A DNA stretch of 64,000 bases from Burkholderia puraquae. GTDB taxonomy: Bacteria; Pseudomonadota; Gammaproteobacteria; Burkholderiales; Burkholderiaceae. Below the pieces are notes generated by a model that was given only the letters and a program-made list of their open reading frames with translations, had not been told where the DNA came from and searched no databases. Below are positions 52,548 through 60,986 of this stretch, one piece after another. The translations under genes and the position numbers were made by a program. The stretch spans positions 102,414 to 166,413 of the forward strand of contig NZ_NBYX01000016.1 in NCBI RefSeq assembly GCF_002099195.1. Direction: 5' to 3'. Every line of letters starts with the position of its first letter. Position 1 is the stretch's first letter.

Positions 52548-53293
52548 CCGCGGCGGGTGAACTGCCGGCGTCGCCGCAAGCGGCGCACGACGCGCGCTTC
52601 GACTGTCTCGAGGCGCCCGTGCCGCGCGGTGCGGCGCGGGTGCGCGCGTACCTCGTCGATCGCATCAAGCGGGCGGCGATCCGGCAGCTTCATCGCAGCA
52701 CGCATGGCGAACGCTGGGTGTTGCGCATGTACCTGATCGGCGAGGAAGCGACCGAGTGCGCGTTGCACGAGGACTGGACCGGACAGCCGCCGGACTGGCT
52801 TGCGCCGCGGATCGAGCAGCATCTCGCGGACGAGCGCCGCCACGCGGCCGCGTTTGCCGATGCGCTGCGCGTGCGCGGCGTCGCACCGTCGACCGCACCG
52901 CACGAGCCCGACTGGCTGAGCCGGCGCAAGATCATGCGATGGCGCCGGCTCGCGCAGCGCCATGCGCCGCATTTCGCGCAAGGCGTGCTCGTGCCGGCCT
53001 ATGCAACGGGCCTGTGTGCGGAACAGATGGCGATGCGCGTGCTCGCGCGCCACTGCGAGACGATCGGTGGCGCGCACCCGTTGTACCCGCTGCTCTCTCG
53101 CGTGCTCGCCGACGAGACGCGGCATGTCCGGCTCTGCTCGGACACGCTGCGCCGTCTGGTTGGACCGTCCGAGACTGCGCATCTCGCCGCATTGCTGGAC
53201 GAGATTCGCGCGATCGAAGCCGGTTTCGGCGTGACGGGTGCGCTGGCGATGTTCGCGGCCGGCTGGCTCCAGTCGCTTCGTCCGCGCGCATGA
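52544..53293 (+). CDS. Ferritin-like di-iron protein
   Basis: This 249-residue, mostly helical protein carries two ExxH motifs, DERRH (E97, H100) and DETRH (E191, H194), plus further Glu in the preceding helices (E67, E68, E71 and the E of CAEQMAMRVLARH). This is the four-helix carboxylate-bridged di-iron pattern of ferritin-like oxygenases and desaturases. Inference: it oxidises a lipid or pigment made by the operon. It overlaps its neighbours by 4 bp on both sides. A non-redox structural role cannot be excluded. Confidence 0.8.
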   Translation: MTAAGELPASPQAAHDARFDCLEAPVPRGAARVRAYLVDRIKRAAIRQLHRSTHGERWVLRMYLIGEEATECALHEDWTGQPPDWLAPRIEQHLADERRHAAAFADALRVRGVAPSTAPHEPDWLSRRKIMRWRRLAQRHAPHFAQGVLVPAYATGLCAEQMAMRVLARHCETIGGAHPLYPLLSRVLADETRHVRLCSDTLRRLVGPSETAHLAALLDEIRAIEAGFGVTGALAMFAAGWLQSLRPRA

Positions 53294-54447
53294 TGCCGCG
53301 GATCGTCTACCTGGCGACGGCCGACGCGCGCGGCCACCTGATGCGCGCACAACTGCTCGTGCATGCGCTGCGTGCGGCCGGCGCACACGTCGATGTGCTG
53401 ACGACGTCCGATGCGGGGCAGGCATTCCTCGCTGCGTTCGGCATCGACGCGGCGGTGCTGTCCCGTCACTACGCGGTACAGTTCGACGAACGGCAGAACA
53501 TGCTGCGCGATGCGACCGATCGCAATGTCGCGCATTACGTGTTCAGGCCGACGCGCATGCTGTGTGACATCGCGCGGCTGCATACGATCGTCCGCGATGC
53601 CGATCTCGTGATCAACGACTCGTTTCATCCGGCGCTGCTGTTCATGGGCGCGATGCCGGGCTGGCGCCGCCGCGTCGTCCATGTGTATGGTGGCAGCCTG
53701 CGCCGTGCGTTGACCGCGAATTTCGATGCGCGGTTGCCGCGCGTGCTGGCGCGTGCTTTCGCGCGGATCGTCGACTGGCAGATCGATTCGGCGCGGTGCT
53801 GCATCGAACACGACTTCGCATACGACGCCGCCGCCGACGTCCCGCGATCGCGCACGCATTGCCGGTTGCCGACGCCAGTGCCAGTCGTGGCCGAATGGCC
53901 GGATTCGGAACCGGCTGCCGCCGCCGTCTATCTGAATCCGCACTTCCGCGATATCGCGCTCGCCGATGCGTTGTCGGCCGGCATGCGCGATGCGGGGCTC
54001 GTCACACACCGCGTGGGCGAGGGCTATGCCGGGCACGACGGCTGGACCGGTGTCGACGCCGACTGGGTGACGCGCGCCGCCCACGCGCCGCTGATCGTGT
54101 CGGCGCCCGGCATGGCCGCGCTGTCGATCGCACGCGTGTATCGCCGCCCGATCCTGCTCGTGCAGTCCGATCAGCCCGAGCAGGCGAGCAACGCCGCGCG
54201 CGCCGCACGGCTGCAGCTCGTGCATCGCGTCGTCACATGGCGCGGCGATGCGGCCGCGTTCCGGCGGGAAGTCGGGCAGGCCGCAGCCGAATTGATGCGC
54301 AATCCCGGCACGCAGGCAGGAACGCTTGCCGGCCGCGAGCAGGCGCGTGCGCGCTTGGACGCATGGACGTCGCGCGTCCTCGCGCTGCGTCCGAGTGTGC
54401 AGGTGGCCGATGCGGATACGCGATGCGACGCACGGGCGCCACGATGA
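53290..54447 (+). CDS. GT-B glycosyltransferase-like protein (MGT/MurG-like)
   Basis: This 385-residue protein begins PRIVYLATADARGHLMRAQLL, the N-terminal Rossmann fold of macroside/MurG-like glycosyltransferases (GHxxR loop). It continues with DLVINDSFHPALL, VYLNPHFRD and a C-terminal donor site LIVSAPGMAALSIARVYRRPILLVQSDQPEQASNA, in which the GMAA and QPEQ stretches resemble the UDP-sugar site of this class. Substrate unknown. The double ATG at 53290/53293 overlaps the stop of the di-iron gene. Confidence 0.8.
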   Translation: MMPRIVYLATADARGHLMRAQLLVHALRAAGAHVDVLTTSDAGQAFLAAFGIDAAVLSRHYAVQFDERQNMLRDATDRNVAHYVFRPTRMLCDIARLHTIVRDADLVINDSFHPALLFMGAMPGWRRRVVHVYGGSLRRALTANFDARLPRVLARAFARIVDWQIDSARCCIEHDFAYDAAADVPRSRTHCRLPTPVPVVAEWPDSEPAAAAVYLNPHFRDIALADALSAGMRDAGLVTHRVGEGYAGHDGWTGVDADWVTRAAHAPLIVSAPGMAALSIARVYRRPILLVQSDQPEQASNAARAARLQLVHRVVTWRGDAAAFRREVGQAAAELMRNPGTQAGTLAGREQARARLDAWTSRVLALRPSVQVADADTRCDARAPR

Positions 54448-55061
54448 ATTCGCTGTCGTTTCGTGACGAGCGCCGGCCCGATATCCGGCAGATGCTGGCC
54501 GCGACGTTCGGCATGGCAGCCGGCCTCGCGATCTTCTTTCTGCTGGAGCGCGGCGTCACGCCGCGTTACGTGTTTGCCACGGCGATCGATGCGCGGATTC
54601 CGTTCATCGCGTGGTCGTGGTTCGTCTATGTCGGCTTCTTTCCGTTCGTGATTGCGCTTGCCGCGTATGCGCGACCGCCCGCGTTCGCCGCGTTCAAGGA
54701 GGCCGTGCTGATCGCGTTCGTGCTCGGTGTCGTGTGCTTCCTGCTGTTTCCGGAAGCCGTGCCGCGGCCCGACCTCGCGGAGATCGGCAACGCGTTCGTG
54801 CGCCACCGTCTCGCGCGCATGTGGCAGCTCGATCTCGCGGCCAACGGCTTTCCGAGCCTGCATGTCGCGGTGACGTGCCTTGCGTGCCGGATGCTGGCGG
54901 ACCGGCGGCGGAACGTGACAATGGCGATCGGCCTGCTGATCTGCACGTCGACGCTGACGCTCAAGCAGCATACGGTGGCCGATGTGCTGGGCGGCGCGGC
55001 GCTTGCGATGGCCAGTGCGCTGTGGGTCGAGCGGCGTTCGCTGCGCAGGAGGCTCGCGTGA
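54444..55061 (+). CDS. PAP2-family membrane phosphatase
   Basis: This is a 205-residue integral membrane protein with about five to six helices. The PAP2 motifs are FPSLHVAV (motif 2, His nucleophile helper) and LKQHTVADVLGG (motif 3, H and D). This PSLH form is common in the inositol-phosphorylceramide synthase-like branch. It probably dephosphorylates a lipid phosphate or pyrophosphate at the outer face, or transfers a head group. It overlaps the glycosyltransferase gene by 4 bp and the desaturase gene by one base. Confidence 0.85.
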   Translation: MNSLSFRDERRPDIRQMLAATFGMAAGLAIFFLLERGVTPRYVFATAIDARIPFIAWSWFVYVGFFPFVIALAAYARPPAFAAFKEAVLIAFVLGVVCFLLFPEAVPRPDLAEIGNAFVRHRLARMWQLDLAANGFPSLHVAVTCLACRMLADRRRNVTMAIGLLICTSTLTLKQHTVADVLGGAALAMASALWVERRSLRRRLA

Positions 55062-56005
55062 TGGATACCCATGTTCACCATGCCGGGCCGAATGCCGAGC
55101 TTGCGCGGTTCGTGCCCGATCCCGCGCTATTTCGCGTGAGCGCGTCGCGCGTCGGCGCGGCGCTGGCGGGTGACTGGCTGATGATTGCCGCTGCGTTCGC
55201 GATTGCGATCGCGTTTGCACATCCGCTCGTGTACGCGTTGGCTGCGATCGTGATCGCGCGTAGCCAGCTTGCGCTCGCGGTCATGATGCACGAAGGCGCG
55301 CACGGGTTGCTGGCACGGAACCGGCGCGTCAACGACGCGCTGGGCCAACTGTTCGCGGCCGGCCCGCTGTGGCTGTCGCTGCGTACGTATCGTGCCGGCC
55401 ATCTGAAGCACCATCGCGCACCGATGCAGTCGGACGATCCCGTCGCGCTGCTGTTCGGCGTGCACGACTATCCGGTGACGCGCGGGCGGCTGATCGGCCG
55501 TCTGCTCGCGTACGCGTGCGGGATTGGCTACGTGACGAGTGTCGTGAAGCTCGCACGCGGCGAGTTTGCACATGCGTTGCCGAAGGTCGCGAAGTCGCGT
55601 GCGTATGCCGCGTGGGAAGTCGCGTCGATGCTGGCCGGCAATGGTGCGCTGTTCGGTGCGCTCGCATTGGCCGGACATCCGCTGCTGTACGTCACGTTGT
55701 GGATCGTGCCATCCGTCACGCTGCTGCCGCTCGCCGGGCAGGTGCGCGCGATCTTCGAGCACGCGGGACTACCGGCATGTGCCGACCAGAGCCGCAACGC
55801 GCGCACGATCGTCCGGCGTTCATGGCAGACGTTTCTGTTCGGCCCGCACGCGATTCATTTTCATATCGAACATCACCTGTTCACGCGGATGCCGTTCCAT
55901 CAACTGCCGGTCGTGCATCGGCAGCTCGCGCAGCGGCAGTTGCTGCCTGACGGCAATCTGTACGCGGGATATGGTGCGGTGCTGCGCGACGTGAGTGTGC
56001 GTTGA
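55061..56005 (+). CDS. Membrane fatty-acid desaturase/hydroxylase family protein
   Basis: The 314-residue protein has the three histidine boxes of membrane di-iron desaturases: HEGAH (77-81), HLKHH (114-118) and HIEHH (268-272). Membrane helices lie before the first box and between boxes two and three (LAYACGIGYVTSVVKLA; LFGALALAGHPLLYVTLWIVPSVTLLPLAG). It could desaturate or hydroxylate an acyl chain or a carotenoid-like lipid. It is the last gene of the operon. The ATG at 55061 overlaps the previous stop; the upstream open frame is an out-of-phase reading of the PAP2 gene. Confidence 0.88.
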   Translation: MDTHVHHAGPNAELARFVPDPALFRVSASRVGAALAGDWLMIAAAFAIAIAFAHPLVYALAAIVIARSQLALAVMMHEGAHGLLARNRRVNDALGQLFAAGPLWLSLRTYRAGHLKHHRAPMQSDDPVALLFGVHDYPVTRGRLIGRLLAYACGIGYVTSVVKLARGEFAHALPKVAKSRAYAAWEVASMLAGNGALFGALALAGHPLLYVTLWIVPSVTLLPLAGQVRAIFEHAGLPACADQSRNARTIVRRSWQTFLFGPHAIHFHIEHHLFTRMPFHQLPVVHRQLAQRQLLPDGNLYAGYGAVLRDVSVR

Positions 56006-56075
56006 CGCACGGGCAGGGCATTGCCAGCCCCGTCCGGTGCGGGAGTCGTGAGCGTATCGATACCGGGAAAACAGG

Positions 56076-56483
56076 ATGGCCGACAAGACCGGGAGGTTCA
56101 ATTACGTGGCGCTGGCGATCGGCGTGATCCTGGCGGTGTGGAGCGTGACATTGATCGACGAACGTCTCGCTTTCATCGGGTCGTCCGTTGCCGTGCAGGG
56201 AACGGTTATCCGGTTGACCCACGGCGAGCATCACCCGCTGATCGAGTTCGTGACGAAAAGCGGCGAGCGCATCTCGTTTCCGGGGAGCTTCGTGACGGTG
56301 GAGGCCGGTGATACGGTTCCGGTTCGCTATGACCCGGCCAAGCCGCGAGCCAGTGCAGAAGTCGATACGTTCACGAACACCTGGCTCGAGTCGATCGTCT
56401 CGATCGCTTTCACGATCGCGTTTCTTTACGCGGGATTGACGGGAGAGACGCTTCTGCCGAAGCCAAGGGGAGGGCGCGGATGA
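56076..56483 (+). CDS. DUF3592-type membrane protein
   Basis: This 135-residue protein has an N-terminal helix (FNYVALAIGVILAVWSVTLI) and a C-terminal helix (SIVSIAFTIAFLYAGLTG). Between them is a small beta domain with VQGTVIRLTHGEHHPLIEFVTKSG and VPVRYDPAKPRASAEVD, the DUF3592 pattern. Function unknown. It lies 70 bp after the desaturase gene on the same strand and may be read through from it. Confidence 0.8.
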   Translation: MADKTGRFNYVALAIGVILAVWSVTLIDERLAFIGSSVAVQGTVIRLTHGEHHPLIEFVTKSGERISFPGSFVTVEAGDTVPVRYDPAKPRASAEVDTFTNTWLESIVSIAFTIAFLYAGLTGETLLPKPRGGRG

Positions 56484-56536
56484 GTATGTGGCGGGCATCA
56501 TCGGGATGCCGCGCTCGACACGGATGCGACAGACGC

Positions 56537-56562
56537 AAAAAAGCCTCCGCTTGGGAGGCTTT
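56537..56562. terminator. Intrinsic terminator of tRNA-Lys, possibly bidirectional
   Basis: AAAGCCTCC and GGAGGCTTT form a 9-bp stem with a 5-base loop. On the minus strand it is followed by six T, placing it 23 bp after the 3' end of the tRNA. On the plus strand it follows the DUF3592 gene by 53 bp, with a shorter T-run. Confidence 0.85.
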
Positions 56563-56584
56563 AATTTGCACTATCAAAGATAGT

Positions 56585-56661
56585 TGGTAGGGTGGGAGGG
56601 ACTCGAACCCTCGACTCTCTGATTAAAAGTCAGATACTCTAACCAACTGAGTTACCACCCC
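56585..56661 (-). tRNA. tRNA-Lys (UUU)
   Basis: The 77-nt cloverleaf can be drawn by hand. The acceptor GGGGTGG pairs with CCACCCT (the first pair is G-U), the D stem is ACTC/GAGT and the anticodon stem TCTGA/TCAGA. The loop CTTTTAA gives anticodon UUU. The T stem is GAGGG/CCCTC with loop TTCGAGT, and the 3' CCA is encoded. It is read leftward from a consensus promoter at 56725-56753 and ends at the hairpin at 56537-56562. Confidence 0.97.
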
Positions 56662-56724
56662 ACGTTCTTGAAACCTGTTGGTTCGTTGCTTCAACAACTT
56701 GTGCAGCGACCCAAAGAGCAAAAG

Positions 56725-56753
56725 ATTATAGCGACGGATTGTCAGGCTGTCAA
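56725..56753 (-). promoter_or_regulatory. Consensus sigma-70 promoter of tRNA-Lys
   Basis: Read leftward, TTGACA (56753-56748) and TATAAT (56730-56725) match the consensus at all 12 positions with the ideal 17-bp spacer. Transcription should begin near 56718, leaving a leader of about 57 nt for processing. Confidence 0.9.
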
Positions 56754-56769
56754 CAACCCGCCGCGATAA

Positions 56770-57519
56770 TTATTTGATCGTCTCAAGCTTGCCCTGCGCC
56801 GTCTGCGCAGCGTTCGACCCGGCGTATTGCGACACGACCTGCTCGAACGTCTTCTTCGCGGCCGCCTTCTGGCCTTGCTCGAGCTGGTTCGTGCCGATTG
56901 CCACGAGTGCGTCGGCCGCGCGCGGGTGCTGCGGGAACTTGCTGACGATCCCTTGCCACGTTGCAGTCGAACCGCGGTAGTCGCGCAGCGCGTATTGCGC
57001 ATTGCCGTACCAGTACTGTGCGGTCGGCTGGTAGGGGCTCTGCGGATACTTCGCGATGAACGCGCGGAACGAAGCCGCCGCCGCCTTGAAGTTGCCGTTG
57101 CGGAACTGCTGCTGCGCCGCGCTGAGCGCATCCGTTTCACCCGGCTGCACGGTGCCTTCCACACCGTCGATCGTCGCCTGCTGCGGCTCGAACTTCTTGA
57201 GCCGCGTGTCGAGATCCTGGTAGTACTCCTTCTGCTGCCGTTCAAGCGTCGTCAGCCGGTTCGTCAGGTCCTCGTTCTCGCCGCGCAGCGTCGCGACCTG
57301 CTGGTTCAGCTGGTCGAGACGGCCGGATTGATCGAGGATCGTACGCTGGGCGGCCGACAACTGGCTGGCCAGGTTGTCGGTCTTGCTGCGCAGGTCGAGC
57401 ACGGCGCGGCGCGCTTCGTTGTCGTCGAACACGCCGGCGTGCGCCGGCGCGGCCGACCACGCCGCGCCGACGACGCAGAAGGTTGCGGCTGCGCGCAGCC
57501 AGGTTACACGGTGCGTCAT
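56770..57519 (-). CDS. ybgF: Tol-Pal system coordinator (YbgF/CpoB)
   Basis: This 249-residue periplasmic protein links Tol-Pal to cell-wall synthesis at the septum. It has a signal peptide (residues 1-28, ending APAHA-GVFDD), a coiled coil (about 36-85, SKTDNLASQLSAAQRTILDQ) that trimerises the protein, and a C-terminal TPR domain (about 130-245) with FRAFIAKYPQSPYQPTAQYWYGNAQYA and FPQHPRAADALVAIGTNQLEQGQ. It is the last gene of the leftward tol-pal unit, 19 bp after pal. Confidence 0.96.
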   Translation of the reverse strand: MTHRVTWLRAAATFCVVGAAWSAAPAHAGVFDDNEARRAVLDLRSKTDNLASQLSAAQRTILDQSGRLDQLNQQVATLRGENEDLTNRLTTLERQQKEYYQDLDTRLKKFEPQQATIDGVEGTVQPGETDALSAAQQQFRNGNFKAAAASFRAFIAKYPQSPYQPTAQYWYGNAQYALRDYRGSTATWQGIVSKFPQHPRAADALVAIGTNQLEQGQKAAAKKTFEQVVSQYAGSNAAQTAQGKLETIK

Positions 57520-57538
57520 ACGGCGATTCTTCCGTTAC

Positions 57539-58051
57539 TTACTGTTGGTAGACGAGGTCGGCGCGACGGTTCTGCGCCCACGATGCTTCGTCGTGACCCG
57601 CTGCCTGCGGCTTTTCCTTGCCGAGGCTCACGGCTTCCATTTGCGAATCGTTCACGCCGAGCAGTGCCATCGCACGACGGACGGCTTCCGCGCGCTTCTG
57701 GCCCAGCGCGAGGTTGTACTCGCTCGTGCCGCGTTCGTCGGTGTTGCCCTGGATCAGCACGTGGCGCTGCGGGTGGCTCTTCAGGTACTGCGTGTGCTGT
57801 TGCAGCAGCGGCTGGTACTCGTCCTTCACCGAATAGCTGTCGAAGTCGAAGTAGATGCTGCGCTTCGCGAGCGGGCTGTTCGGGTCGTTCAGCGGATCGA
57901 CGTTCACTTGCGCGACGTTGTCGGCGCTCGGTTGCGTGCTCACTGCACCCGCGTTGTTCGCCTTGTCGTCGAGCTTCACGCCCGACTTACATGCGGCGAG
58001 CGCACTGATCATCATCACGGCCAGGGCCAGACGAGCTTTGTTCGACATCAT
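57539..58051 (-). CDS. pal: Peptidoglycan-associated lipoprotein
   Basis: Pal (170 residues) anchors the outer membrane to peptidoglycan. The lipoprotein signal ends in ALAAC with the lipidated Cys near residue 18. A flexible linker follows, then the OmpA-like domain (about 60-168) with SIYFDFDSYSVKDEYQPLL and the meso-DAP-binding NTDERGTSEYNLALGQKRA. The ATG at 58051 has AAGGAG seven bases upstream; the longer frame to 58090 is not needed. It sits 17 bp after tolB. Confidence 0.98.
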   Translation of the reverse strand: MMSNKARLALAVMMISALAACKSGVKLDDKANNAGAVSTQPSADNVAQVNVDPLNDPNSPLAKRSIYFDFDSYSVKDEYQPLLQQHTQYLKSHPQRHVLIQGNTDERGTSEYNLALGQKRAEAVRRAMALLGVNDSQMEAVSLGKEKPQAAGHDEASWAQNRRADLVYQQ

Positions 58052-58068
58052 GGTTACTCTCCTTGTGG

Positions 58069-59364
58069 TCATTGCATGAAGGGCCCCCACGACGGCTCAC
58101 GTACGGAGCCGCCCTGGACGGACAGGATCTGTGGCGGCGCGCTGCCGTCGGAGGGCACTGCAGCCAGCACGTTGCGACCACCCGACTGGGTAGCGTACAG
58201 AAGGTACTGGCCGTTTGCCGCGAAGCTCGGCGATTCGTCGCGATTCGTATTCGTGATGGCGTTCGCCGCGCCGGACTGCAGATCCTGAACGTACAGCTTG
58301 AAGCCCCCACCCGTGCGGGAGATGTAAGCGAGCAGCTTGCCGTCCGGGCTGATACGCGGACTCGTGTTGTAGCTGCCGGTGAAGGTCACGCGCTGCGCGG
58401 CACCGGCGCTTTCTCCCTGTGCGGGCATCCGGTAGATCTGCGGCGCACCGCCGCGATCGCTCGTGAAGTAGATCCAGCGACCGTCCGGCGAGTAGAACGG
58501 CTCGGTGTCGATCGAGCTGCTCTGCGTGAGGCGGCGCAGGCCGCCGCCCGTCGAGTTGACCGTATAGATTTGCGTATTGCCCGTCAGCGACAGCGCGACG
58601 GCCAGCGTATTGCTGTCCGGCGACCATGCCGGTGCGCTGTTGTTGCCCTTCTGGTCGGAGACGATGTAGCGGCGGCCGGTCGGCAGGTCGTGGATGTAGA
58701 CGATCGGCTTCTTGCGCTCGAACGAGACGTACGCGACCTTCGTGCCGCTCGGCGACCAGGACGGCGAGATGATCGGCTCGGTGCTCGACAGCGCGATGCG
58801 CGCGTTCTGGCCATCCGAATCCGAAATCTGCAGTTGGTAGCGGTTACCGGTCTTGATCACGTACGACAGGCGCGTGGCGAACACGCCGCGCACGCCGAGC
58901 AGCTTCTGGTAGATGTAGTCGGCGATCTTGTGGCCGGCCGTGCGCAGCGTGGTGTCGGTGGCCGTCAGCGACAGGCCGCCGAGGCTTTGCTGCTTCACGG
59001 TGTCGTACAGGATGAAGTTGACCTTGTACTGGCCGTTCGCCTCGCGATTCACGCTGCCGGCGACGAACGCATTCGCGCCCTTGGCCTTCCACGCGCCGAG
59101 ATCGACCGATGCGGACTCCGGCACGGGCGTGCTGCCTGCGTCGATGTTGGTGAATTTGCCGCTGCGGGCGAGGTCGGCGCGGACGATCGACGTGACCTGC
59201 TGCGGCAGGTTCGCCTCGTTCGCGAAATTCGCCGTGGCGATGGGGAACTGGGTCGACCCGACACCGGTGATCAGCACGTTGACCTGGGCGTTAGCGGCGC
59301 TGCCCGCCGTAATCAGACACGAGGCCACGAGTGCCCTGAAACCTAGCTTTGTCATCAAACTCAT
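58069..59364 (-). CDS. tolB: Tol-Pal periplasmic beta-propeller protein TolB
   Basis: TolB (431 residues) binds Pal and TolA in the periplasm. It has a signal peptide (about 1-26, ITAGSAANA-QV), an N-terminal domain with the TolA-box region (VNVLITGVGSTQFPIA), and a six-bladed propeller with repeats such as PIISPSWSPSGTKVAYVSFE, SAPAWSPDSNTLAVALS, EPFYSPDGRWIYFTSDR and SPRISPDGKLLAYIS. The ATG at 59364 is chosen; the open frame reaches 59562 but that extension lies before the signal peptide. Confidence 0.97.
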   Translation of the reverse strand: MSLMTKLGFRALVASCLITAGSAANAQVNVLITGVGSTQFPIATANFANEANLPQQVTSIVRADLARSGKFTNIDAGSTPVPESASVDLGAWKAKGANAFVAGSVNREANGQYKVNFILYDTVKQQSLGGLSLTATDTTLRTAGHKIADYIYQKLLGVRGVFATRLSYVIKTGNRYQLQISDSDGQNARIALSSTEPIISPSWSPSGTKVAYVSFERKKPIVYIHDLPTGRRYIVSDQKGNNSAPAWSPDSNTLAVALSLTGNTQIYTVNSTGGGLRRLTQSSSIDTEPFYSPDGRWIYFTSDRGGAPQIYRMPAQGESAGAAQRVTFTGSYNTSPRISPDGKLLAYISRTGGGFKLYVQDLQSGAANAITNTNRDESPSFAANGQYLLYATQSGGRNVLAAVPSDGSAPPQILSVQGGSVREPSWGPFMQ

Positions 59365-59473
59365 GCTTCTTGCTTCCCGTATGGCTTGGATCGCTGCGCA
59401 ACGGCAGAGACAGTAAAAATACCCGATTCGTTCCCGTCCGACAGCGACGCCCGGAGTGTAAGCGCATTTCCTT

Positions 59474-60529
59474 TCACTCCGCCGCCTTGAAGGTAATCGT
59501 AATGTCCGACGGGGTACGACCGTTAGAATCGGGCGGCAACGGGACCGATGCGTGGATCGCATTGACCACGGCTTGATCCCACCCCGAATTCCCGCTGGAG
59601 CGGGAAACCGATGCGCTCAATACGTCACCGGACGGCGTGCACCGAATCTTGACGACGGTGGTCAGGCCTGCTCGCTCGCCGCCCCAAACGATGTTCGGTT
59701 TGACGCGGCGGCGCACCTTGTCGGCATAGCCGGGCGTCGCGGCATTGCCGCCGGAGCCCGTGCCGGTGCCACTTTTCGCGAGGCCCTCGCCGCCGCCTTC
59801 ACCGGCGCCGGACAGGCCCTGCATCTGCGCGAGACGCGCGCTGCGCTCGCGGTCGAGTTTCGCGTTCGCCGCCGCATTGGCCTTTGCGCGTGCCGTGGCT
59901 TCGGCCTTCGCCTTGGCCTGGGCTTCCGCCTTTGCCTTCGCGGCCGCGTCGGCCTTCGCCTTCGCCGCCTGCTGCGCTTCGAGCTGCGCCTGTTTCTGCT
60001 GCTGGAGTTTCTGCTGTTCGAGCTTCTGCTGCTCGGCGAGCTGCTGTTGCTTGAGCTTGTCGGCCTGCTTCTGCTTGTCGCGTTCCGCGGCCTTCTGCGC
60101 GGCGAGCGCGGCTGCCTGCTGCGCCGCGAGCTGCGCGCGCCGGGCTTCCTCTTCCTGCTGGGCCTTCAGTTGCTGCGCGCGGCGCTGCTGCTCGAGCAGC
60201 GCTTCACGCGCGGCCGCTTCCTGCTGCCGCTTCTTCTGCTGCAGTGCGATGTCGGCCTGCTCGTCGCGCACGGGGGGCGCGGGCGGCGCGACCTTTGCAG
60301 GCGGCGTGGGTGTGACGACGGGCCGCGGCGCGGCGACGTCGGGCACTTCGGTCCACAGCTCGGCTTCGGCGCCGGCCGGCGTGCTGTTCTGCCACTGCAC
60401 GCCATGATAGAGAAACAGCGCGAGCAGCACGTGCATCAGCGCGGCGAGCGCGAATGCGCGCCAGGTGCCGCGCTCGCGGGGAGGCTGAGGCGGGTAGGCG
60501 GAGCTGCGCGTGGATTGCTGCCGGTTCAT
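59474..60529 (-). CDS. tolA: Tol-Pal inner-membrane energy transducer TolA
   Basis: TolA (351 residues) reaches across the periplasm to Pal and TolB. One N-terminal membrane helix (about 24-43, AFALAALMHVLLALFLYHGV) includes the SHLS-like contact site for TolQ/TolR. Residues about 85-235 form a very long helix rich in Ala, Lys, Gln and Glu (repeats of KAKAEAQAKAK type). The C-terminal TonB-like domain (about 260-351) contains VVKIRCTPSGDVLSASVSRSSG. It overlaps tolR by 4 bp. Confidence 0.97.
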   Translation of the reverse strand: MNRQQSTRSSAYPPQPPRERGTWRAFALAALMHVLLALFLYHGVQWQNSTPAGAEAELWTEVPDVAAPRPVVTPTPPAKVAPPAPPVRDEQADIALQQKKRQQEAAAREALLEQQRRAQQLKAQQEEEARRAQLAAQQAAALAAQKAAERDKQKQADKLKQQQLAEQQKLEQQKLQQQKQAQLEAQQAAKAKADAAAKAKAEAQAKAKAEATARAKANAAANAKLDRERSARLAQMQGLSGAGEGGGEGLAKSGTGTGSGGNAATPGYADKVRRRVKPNIVWGGERAGLTTVVKIRCTPSGDVLSASVSRSSGNSGWDQAVVNAIHASVPLPPDSNGRTPSDITITFKAAE

Positions 60530-60975
60530 TGCGATTTGACGAGGAGGCCGACGCGCTTGACGCCGCGCGCCTTCAGATCGGACATCACGGTCATGACTGC
60601 ATCGTACTGTACGGTCTTGTCGGCCGCGATCACGACCGGCTGGTCGGGATGATCGGCCTGCCGGGCCGTGATGAAGCTGTCGAGCTCGGCCTTCGTCATC
60701 GTGTCTTCCTGGGTCGCGCCCGAGTCGCCCTTGTACTTGACGCTCATCGTGCGATCGGCCTTGATGTTGACGACGACGGGCGGCGTCTGCTCCTGCGGTG
60801 CGGCGTTGCCGACGGTCGGCAGGTTGATGATCGACGGGGCGACGAGCGGTGCGGTGACCATGAAGATCACGAGCAGCACCAGCATCACGTCGATGTACGG
60901 CACGACATTGATGTCGGCCATTGCGCGGCGCGAGCGGCCGCCGCGCATGCTGGAACGGATGGGGCTTCCTGCCAT
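60526..60975 (-). CDS. tolR: Tol-Pal proton-channel subunit TolR
   Basis: TolR (149 residues) has one membrane helix (about 25-45). The proton-relay Asp lies in INVVPYIDVMLVLLVIFMV, just inside that helix. The periplasmic ExbD-like domain follows (VVVNIKADRTMSVKY; VVIAADKTVQYDAVM). With TolQ it uses the proton gradient to drive TolA. It is 11 bp after tolQ and coupled to tolA. Confidence 0.97.
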   Translation of the reverse strand: MAGSPIRSSMRGGRSRRAMADINVVPYIDVMLVLLVIFMVTAPLVAPSIINLPTVGNAAPQEQTPPVVVNIKADRTMSVKYKGDSGATQEDTMTKAELDSFITARQADHPDQPVVIAADKTVQYDAVMTVMSDLKARGVKRVGLLVKSQ

Positions 60976-60986
60976 GGCGCGCTCCT

